NCBI GenBank assembly: GCA_027578815.1
Contig: JANBTH010000512.1
Coordinates: 1 to 15,721, forward strand
Source of the DNA: Coemansia sp. RSA 1804
Lineage: Eukaryota; Kickxellomycota; Kickxellomycetes; Kickxellales; Kickxellaceae
Direction of reading: 5' to 3'
Length of the DNA: 15,721 bases
Positions 1-9,154 of this stretch are shown piece by piece. The first letter of the stretch is position 1, and each line of letters begins with the position of its first letter. The position numbers and the translations under genes were made by a program. Below the pieces are notes generated by a model. It saw only the letters and a list, made by a program, of their open reading frames with translations, made no database searches and was not told where the DNA came from.

Positions 1-519
1 CACCGCGAGAACATGCAGTTTGTCGGCGACACCGAAACCATCACCATCAACGACGTCTACGCACAGGCCTTCCTGCGACCGTCGTTCATGTCTGGGCGTG
101 TCTATGCGCCGGTCATGCTTGACACGCTGGTCTGCCAGGCATACTACAACCCGCACGTGCTGGAGCTTCTGCAGCGCCTGATTTTCTCGCACGGCAACGT
201 CGTTCACGCCCTTGGCTCTGCCAAGCTCGACCGCGCTGGGATAGCGATGCCTGACCCGTCCGCAGAGGTGGAGGACCCGTCTGCCGCCGCCCACGTCTTC
301 CTTGTCGACGTTCCGTCAAGGCTGTACGGCCGCAAGTACGGCAGTCTCTTTGCGTACGCTTGCTTCTCGCACAGCGCCATCCCAATCGGCCTCTACCGCG
401 CCGCCATCCACCACCGGCAGCCGCTGTGGTACGTCGTTCCCAACCCCGCCGCCGACAGCGTTCTGCGTGACGGCGACCGCGTCTACCTCATTTCGGCCGT
501 CCGCCCAGCTCTCGAGTAA
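1..519 (+). CDS. Slo-family (Slo2/KCNT-like) potassium channel, C-terminal fragment
   Basis: This is the 3' end of a gene that begins outside the window. The frame is open from base 1 and ends at TAA (517-519), giving 172 residues. It matches the last part of the cytoplasmic gating ring (second RCK domain) of Slo-type tetrameric K+ channels, which couple ligand binding to pore opening in a membrane. Visible landmarks are GRVYAPVMLDTLVCQAYY (about residues 33-50), the LYGRKYGSLF block (about 107-116), AIPIGLYRA, and a final NPAADSVLRDGDRVYLIS strand. These line up, from memory of the family, better with Slo2/KCNT (sodium-activated) channels than with Slo1/BK. The acidic calcium bowl of Slo1 is absent: the corresponding stretch reads GDTETITINDVY. 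The pore and transmembrane segments lie upstream and are not seen, so ion selectivity is inferred from family membership only. Confidence 0.82.
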   Translation, partial: HRENMQFVGDTETITINDVYAQAFLRPSFMSGRVYAPVMLDTLVCQAYYNPHVLELLQRLIFSHGNVVHALGSAKLDRAGIAMPDPSAEVEDPSAAAHVFLVDVPSRLYGRKYGSLFAYACFSHSAIPIGLYRAAIHHRQPLWYVVPNPAADSVLRDGDRVYLISAVRPALE

Positions 520-913
520 AGAGCAAAAGAACCAAGCGTTATATGTGGGCTTTCTGGCTAGGCCCCCTTTTCTCTATTCCGCTACCTTTCTGTCATAATA
601 CTTTATAGCTCAAAAGAACGTGGGTTCAAGTGGAAACCCCGAACATGAAAAAAAAAATATTGTGCAAGCACAAGCACCTTCTCAAAGTAAAACATTGATG
701 TTGATGTTTTCCGCTTTGGCTTAGCGTTTATTTTATCTATTTCTTCTTTATTCCTGTTGATTTATACTTTTATCTCTATCTTTTTTGGCCTCATTGGAGT
801 CTCGTGCGCTTCCGGAGCTTTTCTTTTTTCCTTCACACCCGTATACACCTAATTAGACACATACCCTTTGACCGACCGTCTGGACGGCCAGAGAGGCACA
901 TAGAGCAACAGCA
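520..913. other. Intergenic: channel 3' UTR and AP-2 alpha promoter/leader
   Basis: No gene is seen here. The left part should hold the 3' end of the channel transcript; a run of ten A lies at 648-657. A small inverted repeat, GGGTT with AACCC across an eight-base loop, lies at about 622-639. From about 720 to 860 the + strand is strongly pyrimidine-rich, as expected for a fungal core promoter or leader. No clear TATA box is evident. Confidence 0.6.
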
Positions 914-3900
914 ATGGCGCCGATGAAGGGTCTAACGGTGTTTATAGCCGACCTGCGCAAATGTAAGCAATCGCCCATCTCCTTCTGTTATTTTTACACT
1001 TGTTTTCCCTATCCGTTCAAAGCCCAGCTCATTCCAGCAAACGGCGTGCACTATACTAACCTATTTAAACGGGCTGTTTCCGGCTATCCTTCCGGCCTTT
1101 TGACTCTGTAGGCCGCTCAAACGAAGAGGAGGAGAGACGAGTCAACAAGGAGCTGGCTAATATCCGCACAAAATTCAAAGGTAAGCGACAAGGGCAGAGC
1201 CGAGGCGACATCCTTTTATAGTTTTGTGTCTAGCATACATTGCTGAGCATATAGCCGAGAAGAAAACACTGGACTGGGCCTGGCTAACAGTGTGCATATC
1301 TGTGTCGTGTGTGTAGAGCCTGGCCTCAGCGGATACAACCGCAAAAAATACGTGTGCAAGCTGATATACATGTCGCTTCTCGGGTACGACGTCAACTTTG
1401 GGCACCGGGAGGCGGTTGCGCTGATCAACAGCACAAAGTACAGCGAGAAGCAGATCGGGTATTTGGCGGTGTCGCTGCTGCTGATCGAGAACGACGAGTA
1501 CACGCGCGCAGTGGTGGCGACGCTGCGACGCGACATGCACGATCCGAGCGAGTGGATGGTGTGCGTAGCGCTGAACGCGATCTCCAACATCACGTTTGGC
1601 GGGCTCGCCGAGCTGCTGACGGACGATATTGTGGTGCAGCTGCTGTCGCCGGCGGCCAGCATGTTCGTGAAGAAGAAGAGCGCGCTGTGTCTGCTGCGGC
1701 TGCTGCGACGGTCACCCGAAGCCGTCGATGCCGGCAAGTGGGCTGCACGGGTTGTGCCGTATCTGGGCCACCGCGATATTGGCGTGGCGCTGGCGGCAAC
1801 GTCACTTGTCACAGCGCTTGCACAGCAGTTTCCGGACGAGACGCGCAAGGCAGGAGCGTTTGCTATCCACAGACTCAAGGCTATTATTGTGGACGCCGAG
1901 TATCCTGTCGACTACGTGTACTACAAGGTGCCGGCGCCGTGGCTGCAGATCAAGCTGCTACGACTGCTGCAGTACTTCCCGGCGCCGGAGTCGGCGGAGC
2001 TGCGCGCGCTGCTGCTGTCGATTCTGCGGCAGATCATCGATGTGTCGCAGGACGTGCCGCGCGAGCTGCAGCAGATGGACGCACAGTACTCGATTCTGTT
2101 TGAGGCGATCAACCTGGGGATCCATCTGGACATCGACCAGGCGCTGATGCGCGAGTGCGCGGCGCTGCTTGGACGGTTCATCACGTCGCGCGAGACAAAC
2201 GTGCGGTATCTGGGGCTGGAGACGATGGCGCATCTGGCGGCCTACATCGACACGCTTGATCCGATCAAGACGTACCAGGGCGTAATCGTGCGGTCGCTGC
2301 GCGATCGCGACGTCAGCGTGCGGCGGCGTGCGCTAGATCTGCTGTACTCGATGTGCGACGTCGACAACGCGCGTGGCATCGTGTCGGAGCTGCTGCGCCA
2401 CATGGCGGTGTCTGACTTTGCGCTGCGCGAGGAGATGGCGCTGAAGGTGGCGATTCTGACGGAGAAGTTTGCAACAGAGTACTCGTGGTACGTCGATGTG
2501 ATGATGCGGCTGGTATCGCTGGCGGGCGATCATATGGGTGACGAGGTGTGGCATCGCATCGTGCAGGTGGTGCTGGCCAACGAGGAGCTGCAGCTGTACG
2601 CCTGCAAGATTGCGCTGCAGACGCTGCGTGGTGCGCCTGTGTGCCACGAGAGCGCCTTCAAGGTCAGCGCCTACGTGCTGGGCGAGTTCGGCCATCTTAT
2701 CGCCAACGCGCCCGACTGCGCACCCGTCGACCAGCTCAAAGCGCTGCAGACCAAAATGCCCGCTATGTCGCAGCCGGCGCGCGCGGTTGCGCTGACCACA
2801 GTGGCCAAGTTTGTCAATCTGTTTCCCGAGATCAAGACGCTATGTCTGCGCGCCCTCGATCGCTACCGCGGCGCGCTGGATGCGGAGCTGCAGCAGCGTG
2901 CCTGCGAGTACTACGCGCTAGCCACTGTCGAGAGCGAGGACCTGCTGCCCGCCGTGCTCGAGGAGATGCCGCCGTTCCCCGAGCGCCAGTCCGCGCTGAT
3001 GTCGCGTCTGCTGAAGCGCGAGGCTGACACTGAGGACCAGCGCACCTGGGTCTACGGCGGCCGCGAGATCAACCGCGAGCGCAATCTGCGCAAGGCTGGC
3101 AAGAGCGCCACGTCGCTGACCAGCGCTGACAACGATGACCGGGCACCAGAGCCGCCCCAGCGCTCGGAAGAAACGGCGGCAGCTGTAGAGGAGAATGGCC
3201 GCAACGCCAGCGGAAAAGGAAACAACAATGTCAACGACAGCGACGATAGCGATCCTGCGACCGCTCTGACACCCGAGGAACAGGAGCGCATTGCGAAGAG
3301 CAAGCGTCATTACGCGCGCCTTCTCTGGGAGCGCGACGGCATCCTCTTTGACGGTGACGAGATCCAGGTGGGTGTTGTAGCGCAGTACAAGCCGCCGGCC
3401 GGTCGCGTCGGCGTTTTCCTGGGAAACAAGACTGCCGCTCCCATCTACGACATTGCCATCCACGCGTTTGTCAGAGACGACAATTCTGGCGATGACGGCC
3501 CTGCGCTTGTGGTGCGTCCGGCGCCTGGCCAGGATCCGCTGCCGGGCTCGCTGATGCCTTTGGGCCAGGCGCGTCTGTTCTTCGACGTCACTTGCCAGCG
3601 CATCTTCACTGCTCCGCCATCGCTGCGCATTACCTACACGATGGCCGGCGCGCCCACGGTTGCCGAGCTCCAGCTGCCGGTCACCATGGGCCACTTCATC
3701 GACCCCGTCACCATCCCCGTCAGCGACTTCTTTGCGCGCTGGAAGCAGCTCGGCGACTCCGCCATCGGCGAGGCACAGTCTATTTTCAAGTCGCCGTTCC
3801 TGGCCACCGACGCTTCTGCGTCGCAATGGTTGCGCAACGTCGTTGGCGGCATGGGCTTTGCGTTGATCCACGGCGCCGATCCCGTGCCCGACAACCTGGT

Positions 3901-4066
3901 TGGTGTCGGCATTGCTACTACTGAGAGCGGTGGCCGCTTTGGCTGTCTGCTGCGCGTCGAGCCCAAGCCCTCCCACGGTCTCACACGCGTCACTGTCAGA
4001 GCCACTAGCCCCGACGTTGCCTCCGCCGTCGCAACTAACATAAACATGGTCTTCGGTTCTCGTTGA
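914..4066 (+). CDS. APL3: AP-2 adaptor complex, alpha large subunit
   Basis: Alpha-adaptin is the large AP-2 subunit that binds plasma-membrane phosphoinositides, cargo and accessory proteins in clathrin-mediated endocytosis. Coding exons are 914-962, 1112-1180 and 1317-4066, giving 955 residues, close to the usual size. Exon 1 supplies MAPMKGLTVFIADLRK and exon 2 supplies VNKELANIRTKFK, both matching conserved alpha-adaptin N-termini, which fixes the start and the splicing. The basic membrane-binding patch is NRKKYVCK (residues 47-54; KKK in animals). A HEAT-repeat trunk runs to about 620, followed by a low-complexity acidic hinge at about 620-700 rich in D, N, S, E and A. The appendage ends in the platform subdomain with FFARWKQL (Trp848, equivalent to the ligand-pocket Trp) and CLLRVEP (Arg919, Glu921). 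Codon use is GC-rich. Identification is very secure; the symbol follows yeast usage. Confidence 0.95.
963..1111 (+). other. Intron 1 of AP-2 alpha gene
   Basis: A 149-nt phase-1 intron with donor GTAAGC, acceptor TGTAG and a branch-like ACTAACC at about 1055-1061. Removing it joins a split Cys codon and restores the conserved adaptin N-terminus. The unspliced frame stops soon after, at 1109-1111. Confidence 0.88.
1181..1316 (+). other. Intron 2 of AP-2 alpha gene
   Basis: A 136-nt phase-1 intron with donor GTAAGC, acceptor GTGTAG and a branch-like GGCTAAC at about 1282-1288. The spliced codon becomes GAG (Glu), giving FKEPGLSGY where animal homologues have a slightly longer linker beginning with Gly. 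The only alternative AG, two bases downstream, would shift the frame. Confidence 0.82.
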
Positions 4067-4738
4067 TTCGCTTTTCCATATCATTTGTTTTGTAACATTC
4101 AAAGTGCCTTCTCATCCTGTTGTATTTTGTCTGGAGTCTGGTTTCTGGTGCTGTTCTCTGCCAGTGCTCTGTCCTAGCAGCATGATTTGGTTCTTTTTCC
4201 ATCTTGTCCACCACATTAAGGGCCAGCTTTTGGTACCATATTATTACTTTATGAAAGCGCTAGCTCAATTACAATGCTAGGGTTTCATATATTAATAAAT
4301 GGGCTCTAGAAAAATTGAAACGTTTTCCTTTTCATGAAAATGGCAAACCCCCAAGCTATTCTTGGACTAATTTGATACATGTGTCTTTATAGAAATACAA
4401 CGACATATGCAGAAATTCCGACATATTAAATATTAAACAAATATCTGCATTAATAATGCTGTTGTTCTTTATGGCAAATGAAATCAGAAGCCGTATATTT
4501 CAGCAAGCAAATCTAATATTAACTAACAATTTGTACGTTTTTTCCTGGCTATCTACATATATAAGCAAGATGTCCTCATCTCCACGATTCCACCATTTCC
4601 AAGTTGGAAAAACGGCTCTCGTAACGATTTATATTTCATCTTGTTTCTGTCTGTTGTCCTGCATACTCCTTATATCAATAGGGGTTTTATTTTCCTCATT
4701 AACATTTCAATACCAGCTTTTTAATATTGCACTTAAAA
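4067..4738. other. Intergenic: AP-2 alpha 3' region and acyltransferase promoter
   Basis: AT-rich spacer between two same-strand genes. AATAAA at 4294-4299 could serve AP-2 alpha but lies about 230 nt past its stop. A perfect 12-bp palindrome TTTTCATGAAAA lies at 4329-4340 and contains a heat-shock-element-like inverted TTC/GAA pair. A TATA-like TATATAAG lies at 4558-4565. A 99-codon open frame at 4456-4755 overlaps the next gene's start and is judged an upstream ORF or chance, not a gene. Confidence 0.55.
4558..4565 (+). promoter_or_regulatory. Candidate TATA box for the acyltransferase gene
   Basis: TATATAAG lies 173 nt upstream of the chosen ATG (4739). Transcription starting about 30 nt downstream of it would exclude the upstream ATGs at 4456 and 4570 from the mRNA. 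This is motif and spacing evidence only. Confidence 0.35.
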
Positions 4739-6262
4739 ATGGATGCATTTACTAGCACTGTTAGCTCTCAGCTAATATATCTTGATGGCTATGAAGCTCG
4801 AAGATCACACAGCCATATTGCAATGGGATACTGGTACAAGAACGACAATCCCAACCTTTCAGACGAGTTTATGCCACCTAAACTACTACAGGATGCTTTC
4901 TACAGGGCTCTGCAGGGCTTTCCTATCCTTGCTGGTCATATAAAGACAGATAACTACAGTCATATGTATGTTGACGTAGACAAGGACAACCTGAATATGC
5001 CTGTTTACACAGATACCACTTGTGACATGGACTATTCAGATATGGAGAAGATTGGGTTTAATCTCACTAAGGTTCCAGTTGACCTGTATGGAACCCACGG
5101 TGTTCCAGTTCCATCCAAATTATCTAATGGAAAGATAAAGTCAGCCAACATTCGCATTCTCCGTTTTAAAAACAACAGCGGCGTACTTGTGTATTCAAGC
5201 ATTATTCATTGTGTTACGGATGGGTATGGATATGTTCACTTTATGAATCGCTGGGCTGAAGTAGCTAGATGGATGCAACAGCAGCAGCAGCAATCCAACG
5301 ATGTTGACAACAAGATGCAGTTAACAGAACATGAGTACATCCATGATCGGGCAATCCCGAATGGTTTGCGCTCCAACAAAACCACTGCGTTGAGCGCGTC
5401 AGAAGTCAATTCTATTCTAAATGGCAGTAACGTCATTAGCAGGTGGATTGCAAGGTTATCGCCAGAGAAGCGTGGGCGGCTGATTAAAAAGTGGGAAGAA
5501 GAGAATGATAGCACCATCTGCTTCTTCCATATTCCTTCCAAACGAATTGAGGATCTTCGGAGCTCAGTGCAAAAACATGCACCACCAGATGTAAAGTACA
5601 CGATCAACGACATTCTCACCACATATCTAGGAATTGTCGTTGCTCAGGCAAAGCAGAAGGCCAAGACTGACAAGGAAGGCAAATCGTATGATGCGGCTAT
5701 TAGAAAGCTGTTTGGTCGCAGAAATGATGAGACTCCGACTGAATTTAATGTTCTAATAAACATAAATGTGCGTTCGCATGTAAACCATCCTGATGCTAAA
5801 AACTACATGGGAAATATGATTATTGGAAAGAGCACTGGTTTCCCGTACAATCTGATTCAAAAAGAGACCACAGATGAGGTTTTGGCTCCGCTGGCACAGA
5901 AGATCCACCAGCTTGCCTCAGAACCACATGGCGAATACTATGCTCAAAGAGAATTTCTTTTGGATAATAGACCAGACAATCTTGCGTATAATACGTTCTT
6001 TGGTAGAAAAGGCAAGAAGGGGATGCTTGTAACAAGCAACCATTCTAGATTCGCGCACTATGAGGTTGACTTTGGATCTGGAGCACCGGCAATAGTACGT
6101 CATGTACCGCTTACTGTCGGTACATACGCGTACATTATGCCTACTAATCCAAAGCTAGGTGGCTATGAGGTTGAGCTCAAGCTTGCTCCAGATGAGATGG
6201 ACAACGTTATCCAGAACACCAACTGGATGAAACTCGTAGACAGCTATGAACGCTGCTCGTAG
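4739..6262 (+). CDS. BAHD-like (PF02458-type) acyltransferase
   Basis: Single-exon gene encoding 507 residues. Enzymes of this family move an acyl group from acyl-CoA to an alcohol or amine, typically in secondary metabolism or detoxification; the fungal trichothecene 3-O-acetyltransferases are relatives. The catalytic HxxxDG motif is intact as HCVTDG (His157, Asp161, Gly162). The structural DFGWG motif near the C-terminus appears as DFGSG (444-448), with Ser in place of Trp. The N-terminal QLIYLDGYEA and FPILAGHI blocks also fit the family. I chose ATG 4739 (context AAAAATGG); the in-frame codon 12 nt upstream is TTG. A short poly-Gln run (residues 180-185) sits in a linker. There is no signal peptide or membrane span, so it is probably cytosolic. 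Third positions are more AT-rich and less biased than in AP-2 alpha, consistent with low expression, recent gain or family expansion. The substrate is unknown. Confidence 0.85.
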   Translation: MDAFTSTVSSQLIYLDGYEARRSHSHIAMGYWYKNDNPNLSDEFMPPKLLQDAFYRALQGFPILAGHIKTDNYSHMYVDVDKDNLNMPVYTDTTCDMDYSDMEKIGFNLTKVPVDLYGTHGVPVPSKLSNGKIKSANIRILRFKNNSGVLVYSSIIHCVTDGYGYVHFMNRWAEVARWMQQQQQQSNDVDNKMQLTEHEYIHDRAIPNGLRSNKTTALSASEVNSILNGSNVISRWIARLSPEKRGRLIKKWEEENDSTICFFHIPSKRIEDLRSSVQKHAPPDVKYTINDILTTYLGIVVAQAKQKAKTDKEGKSYDAAIRKLFGRRNDETPTEFNVLININVRSHVNHPDAKNYMGNMIIGKSTGFPYNLIQKETTDEVLAPLAQKIHQLASEPHGEYYAQREFLLDNRPDNLAYNTFFGRKGKKGMLVTSNHSRFAHYEVDFGSGAPAIVRHVPLTVGTYAYIMPTNPKLGGYEVELKLAPDEMDNVIQNTNWMKLVDSYERCS

Positions 6263-6473
6263 CTGCTCCTTGTTTAGCCTTTTTCCATTTGCTTTAGTTA
6301 TCTTTGCCCAAACGACGGTGTTTTAAAGTTAAAATGGAGCAACTGGTACTGATGCCCATGTTAGAACCAGCAGTCATTTTACTTTGTTTACTTTGCTGTT
6401 TGAGATCAATAGTTATGCTTACTATAAACCCATTCCATAAGCAATTCTTCTTTTCTTTTCTAGCACGAAAAAG

Positions 6474-8614
6474 CTACAGTGGCGATGTTTCTCTCTTGAG
6501 CCACTCATACCCGTGGCTGCCTTCTTCAAGCAAAGGACTGACCTTCTCCCAGACACTTGCGTGGTACTGATCAAGCCACTGGCGCTCCTCAACGGTAAGC
6601 AGCCCGGCCTGCACCAGCTTCTTCTGGATCGGAACCATAGTCACTGCCTCAAACCTAAGATACCCGGCACCGCCCGTGTAGTCGTACTTTGTGTCGGCCT
6701 TGACCACCAGACACGCGTTCTCGATGCGGATGCCAAAGGCGCCGTCCTCGTAGTATCCGGGTTCGTTAGTGATAGTCATGCCGTGCTGGAGCCCGCAGCT
6801 CAAGTAGCCGTCACGCATCCCGATGCCCTGGGGACCCTCGTGGACATTCAAAAACGACCCGACGCCGTGGCCGGTGCCGTGGCGGTAGTCCAGCCCAAGC
6901 TGCCACAGCGGCAGACGGGCAAGCGGATCCAGTGCGTACCCAGTGGTCTTGCTCGGAAACACCGCCCTGTTCAGCGCAATATGGCCCTTGAGCACCCGCG
7001 TGAAGCACTCGCGCTGCCACGCAGTCGGGGTGCCAAAGTGGTATGTGCGCGTAACGTCGGTCGTGCCGTCATAGTATTGGCCGCCCGAGTCGCACAGGTA
7101 CATCTGGTTCATGTCCAGTAGCGCGTCACTTCCACGTTGTGGCGAGTAGTGGATGATTGCGCCGTTGGCGCCCACCGACGAAATCGTGTTGAAGCTCAGC
7201 CCCACGCAGTGCTTCTGCTCGCGCCGGAACTGCTCCAATTTGTCTGCCACATCCACCTCGGAGAGACGCTGGTGCCCGCCATTGAACAGCATCTCGTTCT
7301 CCAGCCATCCAAAGTACTTTGCCATCGCCGCACCATCGCGAATGTGGCACTGCCTCATGCCTTCAAGCTCCACTGCGTTCTTCAGCGCCTTAAGCATCGT
7401 GATAGGCGATTTGTCAATCACCAGATTGTCAGTCCCCAGCGCCTTTGCCAGCGCCCAGCTGACGCTGGATCCTGCTAGAAGCCGCTGCTTGCTTTGTACC
7501 AGCGAACTCGACAACGCCGCCAGCTCGCCAAAGATTGCATTGTACGGTCTGATGCTGACCCCGTGCAGATGCTCGCGCACTTCATCATCAATCTTTGTAT
7601 CATCAATGTATAGCGTCACCTCAGATCTAGTAACAAGCGCATAAGCAAAGAACACTGGATTGTAGCTAATGTCGCTTCCGCGCAGATTGAAAAGCCATGC
7701 AATCTCATCAAGTGCAGATACAACCAGTCCGGCCGCCTCGGCGGTCTCGAGGCTTTCACGCACTCTGGTTATCTTGTCACGGTACGCCTCGCCGGTAAAC
7801 TTTGTATCCAGAATAAAAACCTGGTCTCTGGGACGTTTCGGACGGCTGTCGCCCCAAACAATGTCAACAAGGTTCTGCTCGATTCCCACCAGATCGCCGC
7901 CGTCACGAGAATTCAACGCCTGTCTAATCTTCTCGCCCTCCGACGCCGACAGCAGCGTCGGATCAATACCCACCCGCGATCCTGCCGGCAGATTCTTCTC
8001 CAGATACTCCTGCCAGCTGGGAACGCCAGGGACTCCGCGCTTCATCAGAACCCAGTTGTCGTCCATTTGCGCACGTGCCTGCAGAAAGTACCGCCCATCT
8101 GTGAACATCGCTGCCTTGTCAGCCGTAATCACTGCACATCCGGCAGAACCATCAAACCCGGAGATAAAGGCACGACGCATATCGCATGCTGCCACGTACT
8201 CGCTCTACAATTGCAGCCATCAAAGAGAAGGGGAGAGGTGAAAAATTCGATTGAATTAGTAGAGTTAGAAAGTTAGAAAACCAACCGAATGCAAGATAGG
8301 ATAACAAGACAAAAAAAGCTTATGTTTACCTGGTGCGCGTCTTCGCTGGGAACAACGTATGCCGAGATATTGTACGATGGGCTAGCCATAAGCTCACGCA
8401 GCCTCTTGAGCTGGCTGGTGGTGTTGATTGGAGATGGTGGCATTGAAGAAGCGTCAGTGGAGAATAAGCGTCTCTTATAGAAGATGCTGCTGGTTGCCTC
8501 TACCAGGGTGGAGTTGGAGGATGGTTGAAAAGAGTAGAACGATGGTGCTGGACGTTGAAAAGGCGTACAGCTTGTTAATGCTTTACGGGTGAACTTTGCC
8601 AGTCTAATAAGCAT
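6474..8614 (-). CDS. XPNPEP1: Xaa-Pro aminopeptidase (aminopeptidase P, M24 family)
   Basis: This metallopeptidase removes an N-terminal residue that precedes proline. Exons are 8330-8614 and 6474-8204 (minus), giving 671 residues with stop TAG. The three-domain architecture of eukaryotic aminopeptidase P is clear, and the M24 'pita-bread' catalytic domain has all five metal ligands: Asp467 (DSG), Asp478 (TTDVTRT), His541 (GTGHGVG), Glu576 (NEPGYY) and Glu590 (RIEN). The catalytic histidines His447, His537 and His550 are also present. N-terminal landmarks are AYVVPSEDAHQ-SEYVAACD (spanning the splice) and FISGFDGSAG. Residues 1-57 form a basic, Ser/Thr-rich extension with no acidic residue until the putative RRLFST cleavage region, typical of a mitochondrial presequence. 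Met58 begins MPPSP, like cytosolic homologues. The gene is convergent with the acyltransferase, 211 nt away. Confidence 0.94.
8205..8329 (-). other. Intron of aminopeptidase P gene
   Basis: A 125-nt phase-0 intron on the minus strand with donor GTAAAC, acceptor TTGTAG, and branch-like CTAAC and ACTAAT sequences near 8250-8280. Splicing joins SEDAHQ to SEYVAACD, reproducing the uninterrupted conserved block of the family. Confidence 0.9.
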
Positions 8615-8965
8615 GAACTATAAAAATAAGTAAATAATAAAAAGGGAGTGAAAAAGAAAAGAAAAGGAGTTTTTAGGCTTTTAGGACAAAATTAGCGAAA
8701 GTTATATCTTTTGAAAAGGGGGAGGAAAGTAGAAGAGAAAGTGATATGCACGAAATAATACCAAAATGCTCTTTGATAAAAGTATGGATGCTTTTCTTTG
8801 TTGCCATCAAACGTCACGGTCCTTGGAAATCCCGCAGCGATTAGATTTCATTATATGATCGTAATTGTATCACCATAAATTATCACCTCCAACATGTTGA
8901 CTTGTCATTTGGATATGCGATGCAGAGCTGTGCCTCGGCTCTATTTCTTTACTTGCAAAAGTATG

Positions 8966-8994
8966 TTATTTTATTTTATTTTATTTTATTTTAT
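8966..8994. repeat. (TTATT)n pentanucleotide microsatellite
   Basis: Five full TTATT units and one partial unit occur in perfect tandem. It is a simple-sequence repeat in the spacer between the RING gene and aminopeptidase P. Likely polymorphic in length; no function is evident. Confidence 0.9.
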
Positions 8995-9099
8995 GTTCAT
9001 GGCGTTTGTCTATAAAGCAACATTAACAAAAATGCAATAGGCAGACCCAACCACTTGTTTATGTGTGCATCATTGAAGCCATCTTTTTTTTGAGAATTG

Positions 9100-9105
9100 T
9101 TTATT
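9100..9105 (-). terminator. Poly(A) signal AATAAA of the RING gene
   Basis: A perfect AATAAA on the minus strand, 50 nt beyond the RING protein stop codon. Placement fits a short 3' UTR. Confidence 0.5.
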
Positions 9106-9154
9106 CTGCGCCAGCACAGAAAGTTACACCCGCGTGGATTTTCTCTGCTTTGCA

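Larger units (their letters stand above)
8615..9154. other. Intergenic: RING gene 3' region and aminopeptidase promoter
   Basis: No gene is seen. The spacer lies between two minus-strand genes. The right side holds the RING 3' UTR with AATAAA on the minus strand at 9100-9105. A TTATT microsatellite lies at 8966-8994. The part next to the aminopeptidase (8615-8760) is purine-rich on +, hence pyrimidine-rich on the transcribed minus strand, as expected of a leader or promoter. A TTTTTATAG just before the ATG could be a 5' UTR splice acceptor, but I cannot identify a donor. Confidence 0.5.

Noticed and set aside
620..640. GGTTCAAG-containing stem as a possible tRNA or RNA gene
   Set aside because: The B-box-like bases do not complete the consensus, and no A box or cloverleaf can be drawn around them.
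1292..1316. Starting AP-2 alpha at an in-frame codon near 1292 as a single-exon gene
   Set aside because: The conserved N-terminus (MAPMKGLTVFI, NKELANIRTKFK) is found in two upstream exons with good splice sites, and the residues encoded at 1292-1316 do not resemble adaptin.
2918..4102. A 394-codon open frame on the minus strand
   Set aside because: It lies wholly antisense to the AP-2 alpha hinge and appendage, whose identity is certain. GC-rich coding DNA commonly leaves long antisense frames, and the composition shows no family features.
6513..7644. Several plus-strand open frames of 110-200 codons
   Set aside because: They are antisense to the aminopeptidase P catalytic domain and have shadow-type composition.
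8890..9040. A roughly 48-codon hydrophobic plus-strand frame through the TTATT repeat
   Set aside because: Its hydrophobicity comes from the microsatellite and AT-rich sequence; there is no coding signal.
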